Source: JACVRX01 sp046726315
GTDB lineage: Bacteria; Actinomycetota; Actinomycetes; Jiangellales; Jiangellaceae
Direction of reading: 5' to 3'
NCBI GenBank assembly: GCA_046726315.1
Contig: JBKPAG010000014.1
Coordinates: 1-64,000, forward strand
Length of the DNA: 64,000 bases
Shown: positions 52,497 through 60,593 of the stretch, piece by piece
Position numbering within the stretch: the stretch's first letter is position 1
How the letters are laid out: the number at the start of each line of letters is the position of its first letter
Translations under genes and position numbers: made by a program
The notes under the pieces: generated by a model
Databases searched by the model: none
What the model saw: the letters and a program-made list of their open reading frames with translations, nothing else
Told to the model about the DNA's origin: nothing

Positions 52497-53660
52497 TCAC
52501 AAACTGAGCAACGGGCTGGCCACCAACGCAGCAATGACGACGAGCCACGGTGGCGCCTGGGCGAAGCGAAGAGCCGCGAACAGCGCCAGCGCGAACGCGA
52601 CGTCCACCGCCGAGGTAATGGAGCTGGTCGTAATCGGGTCGATCCAGGCAGCCCCCAGTAAGCCGACGACCGCCGCGTTCACGCCGACCAGCGCTGCCTG
52701 CACGCGGGCGTCGGATCGAACCCGCGCCCAGAACGGCAGAACACCGAAAAGGATCAAGGATCCGGGTAGGAATATGGCGACCGTCGCCGTCACCGCGCCC
52801 GGAAGGCCGGCCGCTACTTGTCCTAGGTAGGCCGCGAAGGTGAACAGCGGCCCAGGGAGGGCCTGAGCCACCCCGTAACCGGCGAGGAACTCGGTCTCGC
52901 TCATCAGGCCGGGCACCGTCTCTGTCTCGAGCAATGGAAGAACGACGTGCCCGCCACCGAAGACCAGTGCGCCAGCGCGGAACATCGCGTCGGCAAGCTC
53001 AGCGATGACACCAAGTCCGGCGATCAGCGGCAGCGCCGCAAGCAACGCGACGAACGCCGTCAACGCAATCAGACCGGTTCGGTGCCCGACGCGAAGCGGC
53101 AACTCGCCCGGCTCCAAAACCTTCCGCGAGCGGAACAACAGCAGCCCAACCGCCGCGGCCGCGACCAGGCAGGCCACCTGAATCAGCCCCGACACTGGGA
53201 GAACAAGGAGTACCGCGGCCGTTACGAGCGCGATCACCGCGGTCTTCCGCGTGGCAGCCAGCTGCCGCGCCATCCCGATCACAGCATCCAAGACGACAGC
53301 CACGGCCACCAACTTCAATCCGCGCAGCCACACCTCGTCTCCGCCGACGGCGCCGCCGGTCGCAATGGCACCGAAGACAGCCATGATCACAGCCGATGGC
53401 AGTGTGAAGCCCGCCCAGCCGGTTACCGCCCCCGGCAACCCCGCGCGGGCGTAACCCACGGCCATGCCGACCTGCGAGGACGTTGGCCCAGGCAAGAACT
53501 GACCGAGAGCGACGAGCTCGGCGAAGGCGGTGTCGTCCAGCCACCGACGCCGCTCGACGTACTCGGTGCGGAAGTACCCCAGATGGGCAATCGGCCCGCC
53601 GAACGACGTGACGCCCAGACGCAGCGTGACGACGAACACCTCGAGCGGACCCGCTCTCAC
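52497..53660 (-). CDS. chrA: Chromate transporter (CHR family, two-domain)
   Basis: About 387 aa, with two homologous membrane halves. 'LGVTSFGGPIAHLGYFRTEY' and 'ALGQFLPGPTSSQVGMAVGY' mark the first; 'GALVFGGGHVVLPLLETETV' and 'GVAQALPGPLFTFAAYLGQV' the second. It is predicted to export chromate at the inner membrane. GTG 53660 is taken as start; the frame is open to 53993 but would overlap the divergent hemerythrin gene. Confidence 0.9.
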   Translation of the reverse strand: MRAGPLEVFVVTLRLGVTSFGGPIAHLGYFRTEYVERRRWLDDTAFAELVALGQFLPGPTSSQVGMAVGYARAGLPGAVTGWAGFTLPSAVIMAVFGAIATGGAVGGDEVWLRGLKLVAVAVVLDAVIGMARQLAATRKTAVIALVTAAVLLVLPVSGLIQVACLVAAAAVGLLLFRSRKVLEPGELPLRVGHRTGLIALTAFVALLAALPLIAGLGVIAELADAMFRAGALVFGGGHVVLPLLETETVPGLMSETEFLAGYGVAQALPGPLFTFAAYLGQVAAGLPGAVTATVAIFLPGSLILFGVLPFWARVRSDARVQAALVGVNAAVVGLLGAAWIDPITTSSITSAVDVAFALALFAALRFAQAPPWLVVIAALVASPLLSL

Positions 53661-53747
53661 GGAGCCGAGCCTGCCGCAGCCGGACTCATTCGGGCGTATT
53701 GACGCGACGTCGCGGGCCACTCGCCGCTGGCGGCTAAGGTCGGATCC

Positions 53748-54377
53748 GTGGCCGAGATGAGCATGAACAAGGCGATCCACGGCGCCGTCCGCCGCGACAT
53801 CGCCCGACTCCTCAACGCGCTCGACACGTTCCCCGCCGGAAATCGGGCTCGGGCCGAGCAACTCTCTACCGTTTGGGCCAACTTCGACGACCAGCTGACC
53901 CGGCACCACCAGGCCGAGCACGAGGTCGCCTGGCCCGCCCTTCAGGCGGTGGGGGTCAGCCGTGAGCTGATCTCGCAGATGGACGACGAGCACGACCGGC
54001 TGGCCGAGGCGCTGGCATCGACCGGGGCCGCCATTGCGACTCTCAGCCGGTCTGCATCAGCCGCCGACGCTGCCGCTGCCCATGCGGCGGTCGCAAACCT
54101 GAAGACGGTAGCAGTGGAGCACCTTGACCACGAGGAGGCCGAGCTCGAGCCGATCTACCTCACCAAGCGGGACGATCCAGCCATCAAGGCCATGGGCCGC
54201 CAGTTCGGCAGGGTCAGCCCACCAGTGGCCGGAACCTTCTTCGCGTGGGTCACCGACGGTGCCACACCCGAGGAACTCGCCGCTATCAGGACCAACATCC
54301 CCGGTCCGGTGCTGGCGATCATCGGTGGCATCTTCGGCCGGAAGTACCGCCGCGAGGTCGCCTCCGCCTGGCATTAG
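53748..54377 (+). CDS. Hemerythrin-like (HHE domain) protein
   Basis: A 209-aa four-helix protein with likely iron ligands in 'LTRHHQAEHEVAWPALQ', 'DDEHDRLAEALAS' and 'VEHLDHEEAELEPIYLTK'. Such HHE proteins bind a di-iron centre and sense or store oxygen or NO. GTG 53748 is the start; it is divergent from chrA by 87 bp. The C-terminal region has a hydrophobic helix 'GPVLAIIGGIFG'. Confidence 0.85.
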   Translation: MAEMSMNKAIHGAVRRDIARLLNALDTFPAGNRARAEQLSTVWANFDDQLTRHHQAEHEVAWPALQAVGVSRELISQMDDEHDRLAEALASTGAAIATLSRSASAADAAAAHAAVANLKTVAVEHLDHEEAELEPIYLTKRDDPAIKAMGRQFGRVSPPVAGTFFAWVTDGATPEELAAIRTNIPGPVLAIIGGIFGRKYRREVASAWH

Positions 54378-54473
54378 CGAGACCGTCGCTTCTCTGGGAT
54401 CCAGCGCCAGCGGACGGCGCAACGCCCGCTTAGAACGGAAGTCGGACCTACCGTTGGATAATGCCGCGCTAGC

Positions 54474-54521
54474 GTCTACCATCCCACTAGATGGTGCCAA
54501 GATGGTGTACAGATGGTAGAC
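54474..54521. promoter_or_regulatory. helically phased operator array for the RHH regulator
   Basis: GATGGT occurs at 54490, 54501 and 54512, exactly 11 bp apart. Its complement ACCATC lies at 54478-54483. GTCTACCATC (54474-54483) and GATGGTAGAC (54512-54521) form a perfect inverted repeat closing the array. This lies 27-74 bp before the chosen start of the ribbon-helix-helix gene, fitting cooperative binding by its dimers. Confidence 0.65.
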
Positions 54522-54547
54522 ACGCCAACCTCGGGGAAGTGGGCGAC

Positions 54548-54943
54548 GTGGCAGAGGTCGACAAGAGCGAGAAGATCACGATCAACATTGGCCTGATTGA
54601 TCTCGGCCAGATCGACCTACTGGTGGACGAAGGCTTCTACGCCAACCGCACGGACTTCATTCGCACCGCGATACGCCGCCAGCTCGAAACGAGGTCGGGC
54701 GCTGTGGACGGAACCGTGGCGCGACGAACGCTCACACTCGGCACTCAGCACTACAGCCGGCGCGACCTCGAGGAGCTTCGCGCCACTGGCCGCACGGTAG
54801 AACTGCGGGTCCTGGGGCTCGCGACTATCGACGAGGACGTCTCGCCTGAGCTCGCGCTGGCGACGATCACGTCAGTGGAGGTCCTTGGAGCCTTTCGCGC
54901 GCCGCGGGCGGTCAAGGAAGCGCTGGCACCCATAACTGTGTGA
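54548..54943 (+). CDS. Ribbon-helix-helix (CopG-like) regulator with C-terminal domain
   Basis: About 131 aa. 'KSEKITINIGLIDLGQIDLL' gives the DNA-binding beta-strand and helix A, 'GFYANRTDFIRTAIRRQLE' helix B with the usual RTDFIR pattern. The remaining 80 residues form an extra, unrecognised domain. GTG 54548 is preferred; an upstream ATG at 54491 would put the start inside the operator array. It precedes the depolymerase gene by 80 bp and may control it. Confidence 0.82.
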   Translation: MAEVDKSEKITINIGLIDLGQIDLLVDEGFYANRTDFIRTAIRRQLETRSGAVDGTVARRTLTLGTQHYSRRDLEELRATGRTVELRVLGLATIDEDVSPELALATITSVEVLGAFRAPRAVKEALAPITV

Positions 54944-55023
54944 CCAGCGGTCGGGGAGCCGGACATTTGTCGGCCCGAATCACCCCCACCGAGCGTCATG
55001 GCGACAACGAGGAGGACCTCATC

Positions 55024-56190
55024 ATGAACGAGGAAATGAATGCCACCATGGCCGAGGCACTGCAACTCACCCGCGCCGGGCGGCTGTCGGAGGCGACCGC
55101 CCTGCTCCAAGAACGTCTTGGCGCGCCTCCTCCCCATTCGACGGCACCGCCGGTGTTCACGATGTTTCGCCGCCGCGACAAAGCGGTTGACAGCGGCCTG
55201 CCGCAGGCCAGCGGCCTTCTCGAGAAGCTGCAGCCGTTGCTGCCCGTGGTCACGCCCGGCAAAACGCCCTTGGCGCGGCCCGCGGGCTCAGGCGCCGCGG
55301 CGGCTGCCGCCAGCGCACCCGGTGGCGAGGTCCACCACCTCACCCACATCGACGCCGCCGGGTCCCGAACGTACGACCTGTACGTTCCCACCGGCTACGC
55401 CGGCGAGCCGGTTCCGCTCGTCGTCATGCTGCACGGTGGCACCCAGGACGCCACGGACTTCGCGGCCGGCACCCGGATGAACGACCTGGCCGAGCAGCAC
55501 ACGTTCATCGTCGCCTACCCAGAGCAGTCGACAGCGGCGAACAACGGCCGTTACTGGAACTGGTTCCGGCCCGAGGACCAGCGGCGTGACGCCGGTGAGC
55601 CGGCAATCCTCGCCGGGATAACCCGCCAGGTCATGAGCAATTACGCCGTCGACCAGGCACGGGTGTACGTCGCCGGCTTCTCCGCCGGAGGGGCCATGGC
55701 CGCGGTCATGGCTGCGACATATCCAGACCTGTACGCCGCGGCAGCCGTGCACAGCGGGCTCGCATGTGGAGCCGCGCAGGACGTCCCATCGGCATTCGCG
55801 GCGATGCAGAACGGTGGATCGGCCGGGCCCACCATTGACGTGCCGCTCATCGTCTTCCACGGTGACCGAGACACCATCGTTGCGCCCATCAATGCCGACA
55901 GGCTTATCGCGTCCCGCATCGCGGTGAGCGCACGCACGGGCGGCGATGCGGGCCTGCGGGTGCCGGCGACGATCCAAGGCGGAGATGGTCCTGACGGTCG
56001 GCATAGCCACACTGTGTACCGCGACGCAGACGGCAGGGTCGTCGCCGAGCAGTGGACCGTTCACGGCGGATCGCATGCCTGGTACGGCGGCAGCCCGGTG
56101 GGGTCATACACCGACGCACAGGGCCCCGACGCGTCAGCCGAGATGCTGCGGTTCTTCCTCGAGCACCGGGCACCGATCACGGCTCGCTAG
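55024..56190 (+). CDS. Poly(3-hydroxyalkanoate) depolymerase-family esterase
   Basis: A 388-aa alpha/beta hydrolase of the PHB depolymerase (esterase D-like) family. There is no signal peptide; residues 1-100 are helical and Ala/Pro-rich. 'PLVVMLHGGTQDATDFAAGT' forms the oxyanion region, Ser220 lies in 'AGFSAGGAMAAVM', with Asp in 'VFHGDRDTIV' (about 281) and His in 'VHGGSHAWYGG' (about 350). It probably acts on stored polymer or on short esters. ATG 55024 has AGGAGG upstream; an earlier GTG (54940) is unlikely. Confidence 0.88.
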   Translation: MNEEMNATMAEALQLTRAGRLSEATALLQERLGAPPPHSTAPPVFTMFRRRDKAVDSGLPQASGLLEKLQPLLPVVTPGKTPLARPAGSGAAAAAASAPGGEVHHLTHIDAAGSRTYDLYVPTGYAGEPVPLVVMLHGGTQDATDFAAGTRMNDLAEQHTFIVAYPEQSTAANNGRYWNWFRPEDQRRDAGEPAILAGITRQVMSNYAVDQARVYVAGFSAGGAMAAVMAATYPDLYAAAAVHSGLACGAAQDVPSAFAAMQNGGSAGPTIDVPLIVFHGDRDTIVAPINADRLIASRIAVSARTGGDAGLRVPATIQGGDGPDGRHSHTVYRDADGRVVAEQWTVHGGSHAWYGGSPVGSYTDAQGPDASAEMLRFFLEHRAPITAR

Positions 56191-56227
56191 AGATCCGGCG
56201 CCCGTGCGGCGGTTGATCTTCCCCTGA

Positions 56228-57085
56228 ATGACGCCGGCGAGGCGGATCCCGAAGCTGTTCGGCGCAGCAGCTGCCTTGCTGGTCCTAGCGGTGGCGTTTC
56301 TCCCTCCGGGTGCTGCTCAGTCCCGGTCGGGAGCAGCAACGATCCCGGATCGGATGCCACATACTCTTATCTGACCGGGAGCGTATCCGGCTCTCCACCT
56401 TGACGTGCGATAGCGCTGTTCCAATACGGGTTCGGTGTGGAGTTTCTTGACTTCCCGGCACACCTCGCTGTATCCGCTGCCAGACGGAAAGTGGGGTTCC
56501 GATCGCCGGTGACCTGGGCCTGCTGAATCTGCAAACCGGGAAGGTGGAACCGCTATCTGGTGCCTGAGTGGTATGGACCGCTGCGTTCCATCCGGACGGG
56601 ACGGAACTGGCGCTCCAACACTCCGGCGGAACCCTCGAGGTTGTCAGCCTCGTCGGGAATTCATCGCGCTTCATCCATGCGGCGGGGGGTATCTTGCCGG
56701 ACCCGCCGCATGGTCGCCTGACGGGCTTCTCATGGCCACCACCAGGCGCCAGCGCGGGGGACGGAGATCGCCTTTGTGGACGCCACAGGGCACGACCGTC
56801 GAGTACCGGACCCGCTGCAGGTCGATGTCCTCGGCACCAACCATGTGCTCGGTTGGACGGCACCCGACCAATTAGCGGTGCTCACCGAAACCGAGCGAGA
56901 CCCCGACCCCGACCCCGGAACGTACTGGGTCACCGTGGTCCCGCTCAACGGCGGCGACCCTCGAAGACTCAGCGCCATACCGGGAAGCAGCAACTACGGG
57001 GTTGGCCGATTTCAACTGCTGGCCAGACAAGTCCGCAGGATGGCTCCTTCCCGTGCCATCCGAGGTGCGACGCGGCAAGGACGAT
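56228..57085 (+). pseudogene. decayed TolB/WD40-like beta-propeller gene with signal peptide
   Basis: ATG 56228 opens a clear signal peptide ('LFGAAAALLVLAVAFLPPGA'), but the frame stops after 48 codons. Downstream, coherent pieces occur in changing frames: 'VVWTAAFHPDGTELALQHSG' , 'GPAAWSPDGLLMATTRR', 'AFVDATGHDRRVPDPLQVDV' and 'WVTVVPLNGGDPRRLSAIPG'. These are propeller blades with DG turns. Several indels are needed to join them, so the gene is dead. It fills the whole gap between the depolymerase and the lactonase. Confidence 0.7.
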
Positions 57086-57190
57086 GGCGACGTGATCCTT
57101 GTCGAGATCGCTCTCGATCCATTGCGGATGTAGGCAAGGGTAGGCGGGACCCAGCCTGGGGTATCAACAGCGAGGAGATGGAGGCACTAG

Positions 57191-58027
57191 GTGAGCGCAC
57201 CCGAAGTCCTGCTGGAAGGAGTCGTGTTCGGCGAGTCACCGCGGTGGCACGGCGGGCGACTCTGGTTCTCTGACTGGGGCGCGAACCAGGTGATTGCGCT
57301 CGATACCAACGGCAGTCACGAGGTGGTCGTGACCGTCCCGTCGTTTCCGATGTGCATCGACTTCCTTCCCGACGGGCGGCTGCTGGTCGTGGATTCGGCA
57401 CAGCAACGTCTGCTTCGCCGTGAGCCCGATGGGTCGCTGGTCACGCATGCCGACCTTTCCGAGGTGTCGCAGAAGCCGTGGAACGACATCGTGGTCGACG
57501 ACTGGGGCAACGCCTATGTCAACACCATCGGATTCGACCTTCCCGATGAAGAGTTTGCGCCGGGCCTGGTCGTGCTCGTCACCCCGGAAGGCAACGTCGG
57601 TCAGGTCGCCGACGACCTCGCGTTCCCGAACGGGATGGCGATCACCCCAGACGGCGCGACGCTGGTCGTTGCCGAGTCGTACGCCAACCGGCTCACGGCA
57701 TACGCCATCGGCGGCGACGGCGGTCTTGGCAACCGGCGGGTGTGGGCGGAGACACCCACCGACCACCCGGACGGGATCTGCATGGATGCCGAGGTGGCCG
57801 TCTGGTACGCCGACGTGGGCAACCAGCATTGCGTGCGTGTCCGCGAGGGCGGCGAAGTACTGGCCACGGTTGACCTGGACCGGGGCGCGTTCGCCTGCGC
57901 CCTCAGCCGCGGCGAGGATCCGCACCTGTTCGTCGTCGGCCAGATTTGGGGCAGACCCGACTCGTCGGAACCCAGCGGGCGGGTCGTAGCGTTCCCGGCG
58001 CCTGCGCCCGGCGCCGGGAAGCCCTGA
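57191..58027 (+). CDS. SMP-30/gluconolactonase-family protein
   Basis: A 278-aa six-bladed propeller: 'LEGVVFGESPRWHGGRLWFS' with the metal-binding Glu, 'PWNDIVVDDWGNAYVNTIGF' (Asn ligand), 'NGMAITPDGATLVVAESYAN' and 'DGICMDAEVAVWYADVGNQH' (Asp ligand). The family hydrolyses sugar lactones in the cytoplasm. GTG 57191 has GGAGG upstream. Confidence 0.9.
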   Translation: MSAPEVLLEGVVFGESPRWHGGRLWFSDWGANQVIALDTNGSHEVVVTVPSFPMCIDFLPDGRLLVVDSAQQRLLRREPDGSLVTHADLSEVSQKPWNDIVVDDWGNAYVNTIGFDLPDEEFAPGLVVLVTPEGNVGQVADDLAFPNGMAITPDGATLVVAESYANRLTAYAIGGDGGLGNRRVWAETPTDHPDGICMDAEVAVWYADVGNQHCVRVREGGEVLATVDLDRGAFACALSRGEDPHLFVVGQIWGRPDSSEPSGRVVAFPAPAPGAGKP

Positions 58028-58032
58028 GACGC

Positions 58033-58320
58033 TTACTGAGGTCGGTTCCGCTTTCCGTCGAGCCAGAGCATGTCGGACTCGTCGCGGTGCGAGCCGGTCG
58101 TTCCGACATGCTTCGCGTCGATCTTCGCGCCATTCCTGATCACGTGCACCAGAGCCATCGCGTGCCCCCGCCCCAGGTCGTAGTCCTCATTGAGCCATTC
58201 GACGATGGTCCCCGTCTTCGTGGACTCGTCGAAGCTGCGCTGGTGCGCGAGCGCGATGAACTCGCGTGGCGTCAGCCCGGTCTTGTCCTCGATGTTGTCT
58301 AGGTACGCCTGAAAAGACAC
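58033..58320 (-). CDS. DUF4287-domain protein
   Basis: A 95-aa protein whose residues 1-60 match DUF4287: 'FQAYLDNIEDKTGLTPREFI' and 'WLNEDYDLGRGHAMALVHVI'. The fold is helical; the role is unknown. The C-terminal 25 residues are polar. It is convergent with the lactonase (5-bp gap). Confidence 0.85.
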   Translation of the reverse strand: MSFQAYLDNIEDKTGLTPREFIALAHQRSFDESTKTGTIVEWLNEDYDLGRGHAMALVHVIRNGAKIDAKHVGTTGSHRDESDMLWLDGKRNRPQ

Positions 58321-58466
58321 GCGCTTCCTTCCTCCTGCTCGCGTTCAGCGAGGTGAGTGAGTCGCCGGGGAGCCGGGCGGTCTGCCGGGATGCTCAGTAT
58401 GTAGGTCGAGAGCGGTTTGCTCGAGCATCGCGGAGCGAGTACGTTCGCCCGTTGGGGGTGATAGGC

Positions 58467-58853
58467 ATGCTCAACGACCATCCGGTCTACGCCACGATCG
58501 CGACCGGCGACCTGGACCGAGCGCGGGCCTTTTACGAGGGGACGCTCGGGTTCAGCGCGGAGATGGATGACCCGACCGGTGGGGTCATGTACGGATCGGG
58601 AGGGACCCGTTTCCTCCTCTATCCCAGCGAGTTCGCGGGAGGCGCCCAGCAGACCGTGGCCTCCTGGTTCGTCGACGACGTCGACGCGATGGTGGCCGAG
58701 CTGGCCGGGAAGGGCATCACGTTCGAGCAGTACGACCTGCCCGGACTCAAGACCGATGAGCGGGGCATTGCCGAGCTGGGGCCACTGAAGGGCGCCTGGT
58801 TCAAAGACCCCGACGGCAACATCCTGAGCGTCGGCGAGGGCCCAGCCAGCTAG
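58467..58853 (+). CDS. VOC (glyoxalase-like) family protein
   Basis: A 128-aa protein with the two-module VOC fold: 'HPVYATIATGDLDRARAFYE', 'GGTRFLLYPSEFAGGAQQTV', and 'GPLKGAWFKDPDGNILSVGE'. Some members are metal-dependent lyases or resistance proteins; here no substrate is suggested. ATG 58467 is chosen over an open frame from 58266. Confidence 0.86.
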   Translation: MLNDHPVYATIATGDLDRARAFYEGTLGFSAEMDDPTGGVMYGSGGTRFLLYPSEFAGGAQQTVASWFVDDVDAMVAELAGKGITFEQYDLPGLKTDERGIAELGPLKGAWFKDPDGNILSVGEGPAS

Positions 58854-58959
58854 GGAATCACCGAACGCAGCGAGCTCCGGCGGCCACGCGTCAGCCTGTG
58901 AGAGCGGTGTCTCGGAGTCGGGTGAAGCCGGCGAACGGCTCCTGGCTGGTGGGAGTGTG

Positions 58960-59545
58960 TCGGCGCCGCTCATGTGCTGGACCATCTCAGGGACTCCAGC
59001 ACGTGGGTCCCGCATATCTGTCAGCGGCTTTTCCCGCTCGAGGCAGTCAGCGATGCCGCGACCGCCCTGCCGCTCCTGCGGGAGCGCGGCGCGGTCGTGG
59101 CGGCAGATCGGCGCGCCCTACGAGGTCGCGACTCTCGGTCCTCATCGCCCTCGCGTGTCGGTCCCTAGGAGATGACGACGCTGCCCAGCTGGAGCTCGAG
59201 TCGGCGCGGGCAGTCTTCCTCCGGCTCGGTACCCGCCCCGACGTTCATCGAGTCGAAACGTTGCTCCGCCCGCCCAGCCGGACGGTGCCCGCGGCCTGAG
59301 TGCCCGCGAGATCGAGGTGCTGAAGCTCGTGGCCGCCGGGAGGACCAACCATGCGATCGCGACCGAGCTGTTCCTGAGCGAGCGCAACGTCCACCGGCAC
59401 GTGAGCAAATCTTTGCAAAGTTGGGCGTTCACTCCCGCACCGCCGCCGCGTCATACGGCATCCAACACCACATCATTGATGCTGGGATTCTCGAGACGCT
59501 CGAGCCCGGCCGCCGTATGGCAGGGAGCTCGGGAACGCCTACGGT
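58960..59545 (+). pseudogene. decayed LuxR-type regulator
   Basis: Fragments in different frames give 'DDDAAQLELESARAVFLRLG' (TPR-like end of a large regulator) and 'EIEVLKLVAAGRTNHAIATE' with 'LFLSERNVHRHVS', the GerE/LuxR HTH, then 'FAKLGVHSRTAAASYGIQHH'. At least three frame changes are needed. The N-terminal ATPase domain is absent. The Walker B scrap at 15.3 kb belongs to the same broad type. Confidence 0.7.
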
Positions 59546-59597
59546 TTGCATCAACTCCGAAGCTCTGCCGGAGATCGTCGTAATCACAGGAGGGCAC

Positions 59598-59807
59598 GTG
59601 AGGCGAGCGCTAATGATCGTCGGCTTCGTGCTCGGTCTCTTTCTCGTTGCCAGAGCGATCGCGGTGCCGTTCACCATCGACATGGCGGCACCGGCAACCT
59701 ACCGGGATGACTGGGGCGGCCCAAGCCTGCTTGGCGTGCTCGCCGTTCACTGCGGACCCGGACTGCTGGCGGCCGCCGTGATGGTGGTGTATCTCGTGCG
59801 ACGATGA
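59598..59807 (+). CDS. Small two-helix membrane protein, 69 aa
   Basis: GTG 59598 is preceded by AGGAGG at the ideal distance. Two hydrophobic helices, 'LMIVGFVLGLFLVARAIAV' and 'LAVHCGPGLLAAAVMVVYLV', are separated by a short polar loop ('DMAAPATYRDDWGGPSLL'). No family recognised. The earlier open frame to 59172 is only part of the LuxR remnant. Confidence 0.65.
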   Translation: MRRALMIVGFVLGLFLVARAIAVPFTIDMAAPATYRDDWGGPSLLGVLAVHCGPGLLAAAVMVVYLVRR

Positions 59808-59825
59808 ACGGTCCGGGCCGGATCT

Positions 59826-60479
59826 CTACAGCCTGCGGGCGATGGTGAGCCCGTCGAATGCCGGCAGTACGACGACTTCGACCCGGTCGTCGGCGGCGAC
59901 CCTGTCATTGAATGCTCGAAGGGCGTCAATGTTGTCGCCGATGACATTCTCATCGACGATCTCGCCGCTCCAGAGCACGTTGTCGGCTAGCAGCACGCCA
60001 CCTTGACGCACCCGCGGCACCAGCTCGTCCCAGTAGGCGACGTACCCGGCCTTATCAGCGTCGATGAACACGAGATCGAAGGCGGGCTCGTCGGGCAACG
60101 CGGACAACGTCTGCAACGCCGGAGCAATCCGCAACTCGATGCGATCCCGCAGACCCGCGCGTTCCCACGCCGGCACGGCAACGGCCGTCCACTCCTCGCT
60201 GATATCGCAGCACAACAAGGAACCGTCCGCGGTCAGACCGCGAGCAATACACAGGCCGGAGTAGCCGGTAAAGGTTCCCACCTCCACAGCCCGACGAGCA
60301 CCGACCAGCCGGGCCATCATGGTTAGCAGCTGTCCCTGGTCGTCGCCGATCTGCATCTCGGCCACGTCCCCCAGCGCCAAGGTCTCCGCGCGCAACTGGC
60401 GAACGACGTCGTCCGGTCGCCAGCTGCCGTGCCCGACGGCGTAGTCGCGGACATCATCCGTCACCAAGAACGACCGCAC
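59826..60479 (-). CDS. O-methyltransferase (class I, CCoAOMT-like)
   Basis: A 217-aa SAM-dependent methyltransferase of the COMT-like group 3 family: 'RAVEVGTFTGYSGLCIARGL' (SAM site), 'LCCDISEEWTAVAVPAWERA', 'FDLVFIDADKAGYVAYWDEL' with metal-binding Asp and 'GGVLLADNVLWSGEI' with Asp-Asn. It methylates catechol-type hydroxyls using a divalent metal. The substrate is unknown. Confidence 0.9.
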   Translation of the reverse strand: MRSFLVTDDVRDYAVGHGSWRPDDVVRQLRAETLALGDVAEMQIGDDQGQLLTMMARLVGARRAVEVGTFTGYSGLCIARGLTADGSLLCCDISEEWTAVAVPAWERAGLRDRIELRIAPALQTLSALPDEPAFDLVFIDADKAGYVAYWDELVPRVRQGGVLLADNVLWSGEIVDENVIGDNIDALRAFNDRVAADDRVEVVVLPAFDGLTIARRL

Positions 60480-60593
60480 GCTCGGACAGTACAGCGGCGG
60501 ATCGCGGCCGGCTGCACCGTTTCGTGTGTGTGTTCCGGGCCGGCCGAATGGTTTGGGATCACATCGGGCGGGTCGGGTCGACCGGTTGGTGTG

